Assembly: GCF_003326795.1 (NCBI RefSeq)
Contig: NZ_JPWI01000004.1
Location: 186,001 to 250,000, forward strand
Source of the DNA: Thalassospira profundimaris
GTDB taxonomy: Bacteria > Pseudomonadota > Alphaproteobacteria > Rhodospirillales > Thalassospiraceae
Reading direction: 5' to 3'
DNA: 64,000 nucleotides
The notes beneath the pieces were generated by a model. It worked only from the letters and a program-made list of their open reading frames with translations, ran no database searches and was not told where the DNA came from. Made by a program: the position numbers and the translations under genes. Position 1 is the first letter of the stretch. Each line of letters opens with the position of its first letter. Positions 1 through 7,863 of the stretch are shown here, one piece after another.

Positions 1-1
1 A

Positions 2-931
2 AATTCAGAATTCATTCATCATCCGCCGCAAGGTATTCATCTGTTCCATGATGGGAAATTTGTTGGTCCGTTTACCTATGGCACCGATTTCTCGGTTGAT
101 ATGGAAACGCTCAAGCCGACTTATGTTGTCAATAAGGACCGCGTAAACCCCATCAGATTTTTCTGCTCAGGCGATGAATATGCGTTCTGGGGGATGGTCG
201 ATATGGATTTCCATTTCGTCTGTCCGGCAGATGATGGAACGCTGTTTATCTTTGGTACGGATCGACTGGGGCGAGACATGTTTTCGCGCATTATATATGG
301 CGCGCGCGTTTCACTGACCATCGGACTTGTCGGTATATCGGTCAGCTTCCTTCTTGGTGTCCTGATCGGCGGGGCGGCTGGGTATTACGGTGGCTGGGTT
401 GACGCAACAGCTCAGCGCACCATCGAGGTCATCCGGTCACTACCGGAAATCCCGCTCTGGATGGCGCTTTCCGCAGCCTTGCCGGTAACCTGGAGCCCGG
501 TTCTGATCTATTTCGGGATCACCATCATTCTCGGCCTTATTGACTGGACAGGGCTTGCCCGCGCTGTGCGTTCAAAGCTCCTTGCCCTTAGGGAAGAAGA
601 TTATGCATTGGCGGCACGCCTTATGGGGGCAAAGCCAAAGCGTATTATTGCCCGCCATCTTTTGCCGAACTTTGCAAGCCATCTGATTGCGTCTGTAACA
701 CTTTCCATTCCAAACATGATCCTTGGTGAAACGGCGCTAAGCTTTCTGGGACTGGGATTGCGCGCGCCGGTAACCAGTTGGGGAGTTCTTTTGAACGATG
801 CCCAGAATATCAACGCCGTGGCGGTTTATCCGTGGCTGATGTTGCCGGTGGTACCGGTTGTGATCGTGGTGCTGGCGTTCAATTTCCTCGGTGACGGGCT
901 GCGTGATGCGGCCGATCCCTATAAGAACTGA
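2..931 (+). CDS. ABC transporter permease, oligopeptide/dipeptide type (OppC/DppC-like), 5' end outside window
   Basis: The reading frame is open from base 2, upstream of the first ATG at 101, so the gene starts before the window. The signature GTDRLGRDMFSR, typical of OppC/DppC/YejE permeases, is followed by membrane segments and the cytoplasmic EAA-type loop (GAKPKRIIARHLLPNF) that docks on the ATPase. About 75 visible residues before GTDRLGR (GIHLF, FVGPFTYG) form a long periplasmic-type insert, as in YejE-like permeases. It would pass peptides or similar solutes through the inner membrane with a partner permease, two ATPases and a binding protein, presumably encoded upstream. The last codons run up to the start region of the following acetyltransferase gene. 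Confidence 0.9.
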   Translation, partial: NSEFIHHPPQGIHLFHDGKFVGPFTYGTDFSVDMETLKPTYVVNKDRVNPIRFFCSGDEYAFWGMVDMDFHFVCPADDGTLFIFGTDRLGRDMFSRIIYGARVSLTIGLVGISVSFLLGVLIGGAAGYYGGWVDATAQRTIEVIRSLPEIPLWMALSAALPVTWSPVLIYFGITIILGLIDWTGLARAVRSKLLALREEDYALAARLMGAKPKRIIARHLLPNFASHLIASVTLSIPNMILGETALSFLGLGLRAPVTSWGVLLNDAQNINAVAVYPWLMLPVVPVVIVVLAFNFLGDGLRDAADPYKN

Positions 932-938
932 TTCTGCG

Positions 939-1445
939 ATGACTTCGGCCATCCCGAGACTTGAAACAGATCGTCTGATATTGCGTGAGATCTCGATCGC
1001 AGATTGGCCAGAATATCGGTCTATGTTGATGTCCGAACGCGCCATTCATATGGGCGGCCCGTACTCATTGGCCGGTGCTTGGGGAATGTTCTGTGCGGAT
1101 ACCGCGCAATGGTCGCTGTTTGGCGTCGGAGCATTGATGATTGAGGAAAAATCAACGGGGCTTTGTGTTGGTCAGGTCGGCATCAATCATGGACCACTTT
1201 TCCCCGAACACGAACTGGGTTGGCTGCTTTATCAAGATGCCGAAGGACGCGGAATAGCGACCGAAGCCGCTATTGCCATGCGTGCATGGGCCTTTGGTGT
1301 CCGCAAATTGACGACACTCGTCAGCTATATTACGCCCGATAATCATCGATCCATCGGGCTTGCCAGACGGCTTGGCGCAGTCCTCGATCATGATGCACAA
1401 CGTCCCGATCCCGAAGACCTCGTCTTTCGGCATCAGGCTCCTTAA
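939..1445 (+). CDS. GNAT family N-acetyltransferase (RimJ/RimL-like)
   Basis: A protein of 168 residues with the opening typical of RimJ/RimL-type acetyltransferases (PRLETDRLILREIS). The acetyl-CoA pyrophosphate loop is seen near residues 98-109 (QDAEGRGIATEA) and the late motif NHRSIGLARRLG near 134-146. I chose the ATG at 939, seven bases after the permease stop, because the family motif begins a few residues later; an in-frame ATG at 891 would overlap the permease gene and add an uncharacteristic N-terminus. The family transfers acetyl groups to amines, often ribosomal protein N-termini or small molecules. The substrate cannot be told from sequence. It is probably co-transcribed with the permease. 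Confidence 0.85.
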   Translation: MTSAIPRLETDRLILREISIADWPEYRSMLMSERAIHMGGPYSLAGAWGMFCADTAQWSLFGVGALMIEEKSTGLCVGQVGINHGPLFPEHELGWLLYQDAEGRGIATEAAIAMRAWAFGVRKLTTLVSYITPDNHRSIGLARRLGAVLDHDAQRPDPEDLVFRHQAP

Positions 1446-1452
1446 CGCATCC

Positions 1453-2310
1453 TTATTTCTTACGGAGCCACAAGCTGGTTTCAAGCGCGCCGTCAGGAAG
1501 GTGGATGCCGTTGGCAATTGATTTTTCAATCAGTCCGCCAAGTCGTGTCGTCGCATAGGCGCTCGACCACAAGACTTCAAACCCGTTACCGGCAAGAAGC
1601 GATGCAACGCCTTGTTGCTCGTTATATCCGCGCCATTGCCAGATTTCCGGATAGTCATCGGGAAGCGTGATGTCATGGATATGGATGATGGTACCGCTTG
1701 GCAGAACCGGGATGACAGTTGAAAACAACAAGTCGACATCTGTGCCAGGCATCAGGATATGGCTCGAATCAATCGACAGAATGTCTGATCCTGCAAGCGT
1801 TGCGAATACGGCCGGATCGGCCTTTTGTACTATGGCTCGTTCAATCGTGATTGGAAGTTTTGCAATATCGGCACGCGGGGCGGGATCAATGGCGTGGAAG
1901 TCGGTGGCAAGTTCGCCGTCGCGGATGGCACGATGATAAAACCGTGTTGAATGTCCTGAACCGATTTCAACGATACGGTTCGGGCGGAATTCACGGGTAA
2001 AGACATAGGCCATCATACCGTCAAGGCGCGGAAACCAGCTTTGTTGCCAGCGCGGTTCAGGTGGTGTTGCGTTGCCGAAACTTGCGAAGGCATCCTGGTA
2101 CTGTGCGGCCTTGGTCAACCATGCCTTCATGGTTGGCGCGGCCTGTTCCATCATGGTTTCGATGGCGGGATATGTCGGGTGACCCACTGCCTTTTGTGTT
2201 TCACTGGCATAGCGATAGGGGATGAAATAGCCCGCCGGTTCTTTGCCAAAAAGCGTTTTCAAACCAAGTTTCCAACGGCGCATTCTGCGTGAGAACGGCA
2301 TGGCAGTCAT
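1453..2310 (-). CDS. Class I SAM-dependent methyltransferase-like protein
   Basis: A 285-residue protein with a glycine-rich motif I (VEIGSGHSTRF, residues 114-124) and an acidic strand end (FHAIDPAPR) that fit a SAM-binding Rossmann fold of the methyltransferase-24 type. A later HIHDITLPDDYP segment resembles the metal-binding region of these proteins. The N-terminus is basic (SRRMRRWKLGLK), perhaps for membrane or nucleic-acid contact. The gene is convergent with the acetyltransferase gene (7 bases apart) and lies 60 bases downstream of the MFS transporter gene on the same strand, so it may be the last gene of the dusA-mnmC operon. The substrate is unknown; fold assignment is good, enzymatic role is inference. 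Confidence 0.75.
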   Translation of the reverse strand: MTAMPFSRRMRRWKLGLKTLFGKEPAGYFIPYRYASETQKAVGHPTYPAIETMMEQAAPTMKAWLTKAAQYQDAFASFGNATPPEPRWQQSWFPRLDGMMAYVFTREFRPNRIVEIGSGHSTRFYHRAIRDGELATDFHAIDPAPRADIAKLPITIERAIVQKADPAVFATLAGSDILSIDSSHILMPGTDVDLLFSTVIPVLPSGTIIHIHDITLPDDYPEIWQWRGYNEQQGVASLLAGNGFEVLWSSAYATTRLGGLIEKSIANGIHLPDGALETSLWLRKK

Positions 2311-2370
2311 ATTTTCAGTCCCTTTGGTTCGTCGGTTTGAATGTAGATGAAACTCTTGAGCTTTAAGGCA

Positions 2371-3567
2371 TCAATCACAAAAAGTCTGATCTTCACCGCG
2401 CCAGCTTCGCATGAGCCAGAATGAAAATGCCAGTGCAATTCCCGACAGTGCGGCCATGAAGTAATAGGTGTGCGCACCAAAGCTTTCATATAGCGGACCG
2501 GATGCCCAGATACTGCTGCCAAGGAACACGCCCATTGATAGTGTCGCCATCAGGCTTTGGGCTGATGTCGCAAGCTGTTGGGGGATGGCGCGGGCGATGA
2601 AGCTTACTGCGGCCAGATGGGTGATGCCAAATGTCATGGCATGGAGTGGCTGAACAAGGAAGATCAGCCAGACATTGTCGCTGGAACCCAGAACGATCCA
2701 GCGAAGGACACCGGCCATTGCGCCAAGTGCAAACAGAATGCCCGGATGACGTCCGCGTACAAACCGTCCGGCAATGGCAAACAAAACGATCTCGGCTGCA
2801 ACACCAATGGACCAGAATGTACCGATCATTTCATGGGAATAACCAACCGATTCCCAATGGACAGAGGCAAAGCTGTAATAGGTGCCATGCGAACCTTGGG
2901 CAAATCCGATGCAGCCAAGGTAAATCAGGAATACCGGCTTGCGCAAAAGATAGATCAGCGAAGACCCGGACCGAAGCGGACGGTCTGTTTGCGGGTCCGG
3001 CATGCGGGTGGTGATCGCGAAATTGATGATCCCGGCAATGAACAACATCCAGACGATCCATTCAACGGATGTTCCGTCAAGCACCCAGCCCGCGCCGTAG
3101 GATGCCAGAATAAAGGCCAATGACCCCCAAAGCCGCACCCGGCCATAGTCGAGTTGCCGGGCCTTGCATTCGTGAACTGTAATCGTGGTTCCAAGCGGCA
3201 AAAGTGGCGAGAACGTAAAACCAATGACCACAGAAAGGGCTGCGAGCCACCAGAAGTTGCTTGAAACCGGAAAGGCCAGAATGGAAACGACATAAATACC
3301 CGCAAGCCACATCATGGGGGTTTTGCGGTTGCCTGTACGATCCGCACGCTGCGCGATCAAGGGATCGGCAAAAACACGTATCCAGTTGGGCAGTGACAAA
3401 AGTATCCCAATCTCACCGGCTGACAATCCCTGCGCCTTGAGCCAAACCGGCCAATAGGGCAGGAAAACCCCCTGTACCAGAAACAGGCCCGAGAAAAACA
3501 GGGCAAGAGTGGTCGCGGTTCTAAAGCGTTCCGGGTCTTTTTGCGGATAAGTTACCGAACTGTTCAT
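2371..3567 (-). CDS. MFS transporter, HcaT/phenylpropionate-permease-like
   Basis: A 398-residue membrane protein with about twelve hydrophobic segments and an MFS loop (IAQRADRTGNRKTP) after helix 2. The opening (FFSGLFLVQGVFLPYWPVWL) is typical of the HcaT/PPP-type MFS_1-like family. I use the ATG at 3567, which overlaps the mnmC stop in an ATGA arrangement; the longer frame to 3663 would overlap mnmC by 100 bases. The overlap suggests translational coupling to mnmC. HcaT homologues are annotated as 3-phenylpropionate transporters, but nothing here points to aromatic metabolism, so the cargo is unknown. Its coupling to tRNA-modification genes is unexplained. Confidence 0.85.
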   Translation of the reverse strand: MNSSVTYPQKDPERFRTATTLALFFSGLFLVQGVFLPYWPVWLKAQGLSAGEIGILLSLPNWIRVFADPLIAQRADRTGNRKTPMMWLAGIYVVSILAFPVSSNFWWLAALSVVIGFTFSPLLPLGTTITVHECKARQLDYGRVRLWGSLAFILASYGAGWVLDGTSVEWIVWMLFIAGIINFAITTRMPDPQTDRPLRSGSSLIYLLRKPVFLIYLGCIGFAQGSHGTYYSFASVHWESVGYSHEMIGTFWSIGVAAEIVLFAIAGRFVRGRHPGILFALGAMAGVLRWIVLGSSDNVWLIFLVQPLHAMTFGITHLAAVSFIARAIPQQLATSAQSLMATLSMGVFLGSSIWASGPLYESFGAHTYYFMAALSGIALAFSFWLMRSWRGEDQTFCD

Positions 3568-5609
3568 GCAGAGATTTGTCGACGTTTGAGGCCACGGATA
3601 ATAAAGCGCGCAGGATGCACCGCGTGCATCAGGGATTTTTCCAGTGGCAGGGGCATGGCGCAAATCTCGCTGGCAAGAATTTCGGCGGCAAGCGGGGCAC
3701 CTATCAGTCCGCGTGCCCCAAATCCCGTACAGATATACACGTCTTTGTGGTAGGGCGCACCGATATATCGCGCACCTTTTTTGCCTTTGTCGATATCGTG
3801 ATAGGCCGCAAGATAACGATCAAAATCCGGTGCTGGTCCGATCAGCGGCAAGTGATCAGCCGTTGTTGTCCGCAATGATGCGCGACCATCAAGCACTTCA
3901 GATGAAAGTTTTTCAGCGAGTACAGGAAATATTTTTCCTAACTGATTGATATTATGTGCATGATCTGCTTCACGCAGGTCGGTCTGATCATCGTCGCGAC
4001 CAAAGGTTGCCCCGATCACATGCAGGCCGTTTCGTGCTGGCGTGAGATAGCCCTTATAGCTGACAACACAACCGATATTGGCGTTCTCATAGCTCTTTGA
4101 TACCAGCTCTTCGGGGCAAAAACTGATCTGGCCGCGTACCGGATTTAAGTGATCGCCAAGCCATCTGGTTTGCTCCAGCTGGCTGGTCTCAAGGGCACCT
4201 GCGATAACGACGGCATCAAACGTGCCAAACGCGCGCCCGTCTGCTGTCAGCAGCATTTTTCCGTCCGGGCCATCGACAATTGCGCTAATCGCCGTTCCAA
4301 GCTGACAGGTGATATTGCTGGTCAGGGCCCGAACCAGGGAAGGTGGATGGACCCAACCGGCAGACGGGTAAAAAACACCATCCACCGGAACCGGCAGGCC
4401 CAGAATATCGCGCGCTTCGTCACGGGTCATCGGGCGAACCAGATCAGGTTTATCTTTCAGGCGTGCGACCAAACCATCCAGTCGTTCGCGCTTGCGCGGA
4501 CTGGTCGCCAGATCAAGAACGCCGCAGAAATCCGCTTCTACCTCGCCGCGCTCGGCCATCGGTTTGATTTTTCGATGACTGTATCGATAACCAGCCTCGT
4601 AAAACCGCCCCATGATCGCGTGATCAACGGTCAAATATGGTTCAAGCATACCAATCGGGTTGCCTGACGCGGCATTGGCCAGCTGGTCATGCTTTTCAAA
4701 CAGTGTCACGTCGCATCCGCGATGGTGTAGTGCCTCGGCACAAGCTGCACCCGCCATGCCACCACCAATGATCGCAACCGACTTTGTGGTACTTTTCCGG
4801 GGAAGATTGAACCATGGATCGTCGGCAATCTCGTATTTGCCGGTATCCTCATTTACGGCGTCATCGTTCGACGTCAGACAAGCAGTGATCATGTCGCGCT
4901 TATAGGCATATCCCTTGCGCTTACTGATGACAAAGCCCGCACTTTCCAGCCCGTCACGGGCAATGCGCGCCGCAGTAAAGGTCGCAAGTGTCGCGCCATT
5001 CGGGTTGGACGCGCCGGCAAGGGCAGCAAACAGGGAAGGGTGCCACATATCGGGGTTGCGAGATGGTGCAAAACCGTCAAGGAACCAGCAATCAATATTG
5101 CCCTCATACCCCGACCAGCATTCAATCGCATCGCCAATCAAAAGGGTCAGGCTGACCGCTCCATGACCAAGAATAAAACGGTGCACCCCCGGAAGCATCG
5201 TTTCGCGTGGCCATATCTCACAAAGCTCTGCTGACAATTGACGGAGTTCCGGCCAATTGTGATGGGCCCGGATCATGTCTTCACGTGACAACGGGTACTT
5301 TTCAACCGAGACAAAGTGAAGCCGACCGGATCGATCTGCGTCCTGAGTCCAGCATTGCCAAGCAGCAAGAAAGTTCAGGCCTGTTCCGAAACCCGTTTCG
5401 CCAATGCTGAAGTTTTCTTTGCCTTGCCAGGCTGACGGAAGATTGTTGCCCTCAACAAAGACATATTGCGTTTCAGCAAGACCGTCTTTGGGATTGTAAT
5501 AGACATCGCCAAAATGTGGTGAAAACGGAACATCTCCGTCCCGCCAGGTTATCTCGCCCGCTTCGGGAATGGTGTCATCAGGTGCGATGGCATCATCATC
5601 GGCCGTCAT
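3564..5609 (-). CDS. mnmC: Bifunctional tRNA mnm5s2U biosynthesis protein MnmC
   Basis: At 681 residues this is the full-length two-domain enzyme. The N-terminal methyltransferase domain (MnmD) shows ETGFGTGLNFL near residues 50-60. The C-terminal FAD-dependent oxidoreductase begins around residue 280 with the dinucleotide motif GGGMAGAACAEALHHRG and ends with a FAD-closing segment (YICTGFGARGLIGAPLAAE). MnmC removes the carboxymethyl group from cmnm5s2U34 and then methylates the amine to give mnm5s2U in the wobble position of several tRNAs. It is coupled by ATGA overlaps to dusA upstream and the MFS gene downstream, so two tRNA-modifying enzymes sit in one operon. Both domains look intact. 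Confidence 0.96.
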   Translation of the reverse strand: MTADDDAIAPDDTIPEAGEITWRDGDVPFSPHFGDVYYNPKDGLAETQYVFVEGNNLPSAWQGKENFSIGETGFGTGLNFLAAWQCWTQDADRSGRLHFVSVEKYPLSREDMIRAHHNWPELRQLSAELCEIWPRETMLPGVHRFILGHGAVSLTLLIGDAIECWSGYEGNIDCWFLDGFAPSRNPDMWHPSLFAALAGASNPNGATLATFTAARIARDGLESAGFVISKRKGYAYKRDMITACLTSNDDAVNEDTGKYEIADDPWFNLPRKSTTKSVAIIGGGMAGAACAEALHHRGCDVTLFEKHDQLANAASGNPIGMLEPYLTVDHAIMGRFYEAGYRYSHRKIKPMAERGEVEADFCGVLDLATSPRKRERLDGLVARLKDKPDLVRPMTRDEARDILGLPVPVDGVFYPSAGWVHPPSLVRALTSNITCQLGTAISAIVDGPDGKMLLTADGRAFGTFDAVVIAGALETSQLEQTRWLGDHLNPVRGQISFCPEELVSKSYENANIGCVVSYKGYLTPARNGLHVIGATFGRDDDQTDLREADHAHNINQLGKIFPVLAEKLSSEVLDGRASLRTTTADHLPLIGPAPDFDRYLAAYHDIDKGKKGARYIGAPYHKDVYICTGFGARGLIGAPLAAEILASEICAMPLPLEKSLMHAVHPARFIIRGLKRRQISA

Positions 5610-6619
5610 GCAGACAGCGCCTCGTCATCAAGTTCGGGCACCAGTGCAAGTGCTTCGCGCACTACCTCTGTACCCGCACCTTTGCGATGGGCGTTCTCGC
5701 TAAGGTACCGACGCCATTGTTTGGCACCGCGCATTTGCTGGAACAGGCCAAGCATGTGGCGGGTGACATGACCGATCGTGGCGTTTTCTTCGGTCAGGTG
5801 CTGTTCGATATAGGGGATCATTGCTTCAACCACCTGATGGCGGGTCAGCGGTTTGACGTCATCACCATAGAAACGTCGATCCACATCAGCCAGAATATAA
5901 GGGTTCTGATAGGCTTCTCGCCCGATCATCACGCCATCGACATGCTCAAGATGTTGCTCTGTTTCATCAAGCGTCTTGATACCACCATTGATCAGGATTT
6001 CAAGTTCGGGAAAATCCTGCTTCAGTCGATAGACCAGCTCGTATTTCAGCGGCGGGACTTCGCGGTTTTCCTTGGGCGAAAGACCGTTGAGCCATGCCTT
6101 GCGGGCATGAACGATAAAGGTTTTGCAGCCCGCATTGGCGACAGTTTCGGTAAAACGCTTCAGCGACGGATAATCCTCCTGATCATCAATGCCGATACGG
6201 TTCTTTACCGTTACCGGCGCGTCACTGGCTCCGATCATCGCTTTGACGCAATCTGCGACAATGTCGGGCGTCCCCATAAGACAGGCACCAAAAGCACCGT
6301 TCTGGACGCGATCAGACGGGCAGCCGCAATTCAGGTTGATTTCGTCATAGGCATAGCCATTGGCGATTTCACATGCGCGTGCCAGATCATCGGGATCGCT
6401 GCCGCCAAGCTGAAGGGCAATCGGATGTTCGGCGTCGTTATACCGCAAATGCCGCTCGACCCCGCCATGAATGATGGCGCCGGTTGTGACCATTTCGGTA
6501 TAGAGCAACGTATGACGACTGATCTGCCGCAGGAAATAGCGATCATGCCGGTCCGTCCAGTCCATCATCGGGGCGACGGAAATACGTCGATTAACAGTCA
6601 TGTGTTTGCCGTTTGTCAT
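5606..6619 (-). CDS. dusA: tRNA-dihydrouridine(20/20a) synthase DusA
   Basis: A 337-residue flavoenzyme. The N-terminal VAPMMDWTDRHDR is the DusA signature, and the catalytic cysteine lies in the loop NLNCGCPSDRVQNGAFGACLM-type region around residue 100. FMN-contacting segments (QLGGSDP; INGGIKT; GVMIGREAYQNP) follow in the expected order, and a C-terminal helical RNA-recognition domain ends the protein. It reduces uridines 20/20a in the tRNA D-loop. I use the ATG at 6619; the frame also has a TTG at 6622 and an ATG at 6601, and no strong Shine-Dalgarno decides between them. It is the first gene of the dusA-mnmC-MFS operon and is divergent from the ArsC-like gene. Confidence 0.95.
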   Translation of the reverse strand: MTNGKHMTVNRRISVAPMMDWTDRHDRYFLRQISRHTLLYTEMVTTGAIIHGGVERHLRYNDAEHPIALQLGGSDPDDLARACEIANGYAYDEINLNCGCPSDRVQNGAFGACLMGTPDIVADCVKAMIGASDAPVTVKNRIGIDDQEDYPSLKRFTETVANAGCKTFIVHARKAWLNGLSPKENREVPPLKYELVYRLKQDFPELEILINGGIKTLDETEQHLEHVDGVMIGREAYQNPYILADVDRRFYGDDVKPLTRHQVVEAMIPYIEQHLTEENATIGHVTRHMLGLFQQMRGAKQWRRYLSENAHRKGAGTEVVREALALVPELDDEALSA

Positions 6620-6744
6620 CAAACTGGGTGAATGAGGTTGCCGTATTCAAATCGCGGTCTTTATATATGTTCCGGGATTTAGGGTCAAAACCGATTGCGA
6701 GATGCATGGCTGCATCCCGGCGATAATAATTTACAGGAATAGAT

Positions 6745-7098
6745 ATGGTCACGATTTACGGCATCAAGAACTGCGACACGGTTCGCAAGGCTCTCAAATG
6801 GTTCGATGCGAAGGGTGTTGAGAACAAGCTCCATGATTTTCGCACAGATGGCATTGATGCAAAAACCATCGAAGGCTGGCTGGACGAAGTCGGTGGCACA
6901 GTGCTGATTAACAAGCGCGGTCCGAGCTATCGCAATCTCACGGATGCTGACAAGGCAACGCTTGAACAGGGTGGAGCAGCCGCCGCTGCCATTCTTGCTG
7001 CCAATCCGACCGTGATCAAACGTCCGGTGGTGGATTTCGGTACAACCCGCACGGTGGCTTATGATGAAAAACGCTGGGCTGAACTGGCCGGTCTTTGA
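6745..7098 (+). CDS. ArsC/Spx family protein (YffB-like)
   Basis: A 117-residue thioredoxin-fold protein that opens with YGIKNCDTVRKALKW, the ArsC/Spx family signature with a single cysteine at the CX3 position. Length and the absence of the arsenate-binding arginine set of true ArsC point to the YffB-like branch, which is usually annotated as a glutathione-dependent thiol reductase of unknown substrate. No arsenic-resistance genes are nearby. The stop codon lies within the ribosome-binding region of the following HAD hydrolase gene, so the two are probably co-transcribed and translationally linked. Confidence 0.85.
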   Translation: MVTIYGIKNCDTVRKALKWFDAKGVENKLHDFRTDGIDAKTIEGWLDEVGGTVLINKRGPSYRNLTDADKATLEQGGAAAAAILAANPTVIKRPVVDFGTTRTVAYDEKRWAELAGL

Positions 7099-7109
7099 GG
7101 ATGTCTGAT

Positions 7110-7784
7110 ATGACAAAGCCGGTTGTTCGGGGTGTCATTTTTGATTGCGATGGTGTCCTGGTCGATACCGAAACCCTTGCTTGTCGTGTTCTGACCGAAC
7201 AGCTGTGCGAATATGGCTGCGACATGGACATGACCAAGACCCATGATCTGTTCATTGGCGGAACCCTTGCAATGGTACCGCCAAAGATGAAAGAACTTTT
7301 TGATATTACCTTGCCGGATGACTGGCTTTCGGAATGTTATCAGCGCACATTTGTTGCCTTTCGCAATGATCTTGAACCGTTTGCCGATCTGGCACCAATC
7401 CTTGATCTTCTGGATCATCACAACATCCCGATGGCGGTTGGCAGCAACGGACCGCATGACAAGATGGATGTTTCACTGGGCAAGGTCGGGATCAAGGATC
7501 GTTTCGGTGACCGGATCTGTTCGGCACATGATGTCGCAAATGCCAAACCGCATCCGGATGTCTATTTGCTTGCTGCGGAAAGGATGCGTCTGCCGATCAC
7601 CGAATGCATCGTTGTCGATGATAGCCAGAATGGTGTTCGGGCGGGGGTGGCATCCGGGGCGACAACAATCGGGCTTGTCGACATTACACCAGCCAGTTAC
7701 CTGAGTGATGCCGGTGCACATTTCATCGCCAATGATCACCGGGAGCTTCATGATTTGCTTAAAAGCTGGATTGCCGGGCACTAG
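7110..7784 (+). CDS. HAD family hydrolase (beta-phosphoglucomutase-like subfamily)
   Basis: A 224-residue HAD protein. Motif I is FDCDGVLVDTE near the N-terminus with the nucleophile aspartate; motif II falls in AVGSNGPHDKM; motif III lysine in AKPHPDVYL; and motif IV is VVDDSQNGVRAG. Cap placement between motifs I and II fits the subfamily that includes phosphoglycolate phosphatases, beta-phosphoglucomutases and YieH. I use the ATG at 7110, which has a GAGG nine bases upstream formed by the stop of the preceding gene; upstream TTG and ATG starts (7095, 7101) have no such site. The substrate is probably a small phosphorylated sugar or nucleotide, but this is not resolved. A strong terminator follows. 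Confidence 0.88.
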   Translation: MTKPVVRGVIFDCDGVLVDTETLACRVLTEQLCEYGCDMDMTKTHDLFIGGTLAMVPPKMKELFDITLPDDWLSECYQRTFVAFRNDLEPFADLAPILDLLDHHNIPMAVGSNGPHDKMDVSLGKVGIKDRFGDRICSAHDVANAKPHPDVYLLAAERMRLPITECIVVDDSQNGVRAGVASGATTIGLVDITPASYLSDAGAHFIANDHRELHDLLKSWIAGH

Positions 7785-7810
7785 GTTCTGACAGGTTTTC
7801 AAAACCAAAA

Positions 7811-7850
7811 CGGGTCATCTTGTCTTGGTAAGATGACCCGCATTTTTTGT
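7811..7850 (+). terminator. Rho-independent terminator after the HAD gene
   Basis: An 11-base stem (CGGGTCATCTT with AAGATGACCCG, 7811-7840) closes a short loop and is followed by a run of T (CATTTTTTG). The other strand has a weaker T-rich tail, so it may also serve the convergent gamma-glutamyltransferase gene. Confidence 0.88.
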
Positions 7851-7863
7851 TCAAAAGACCACG

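Noticed and set aside
5516-6631. A 371-codon plus-strand frame opposite dusA
   Set aside because: dusA is unambiguous on the minus strand; the antisense product has no recognisable features.
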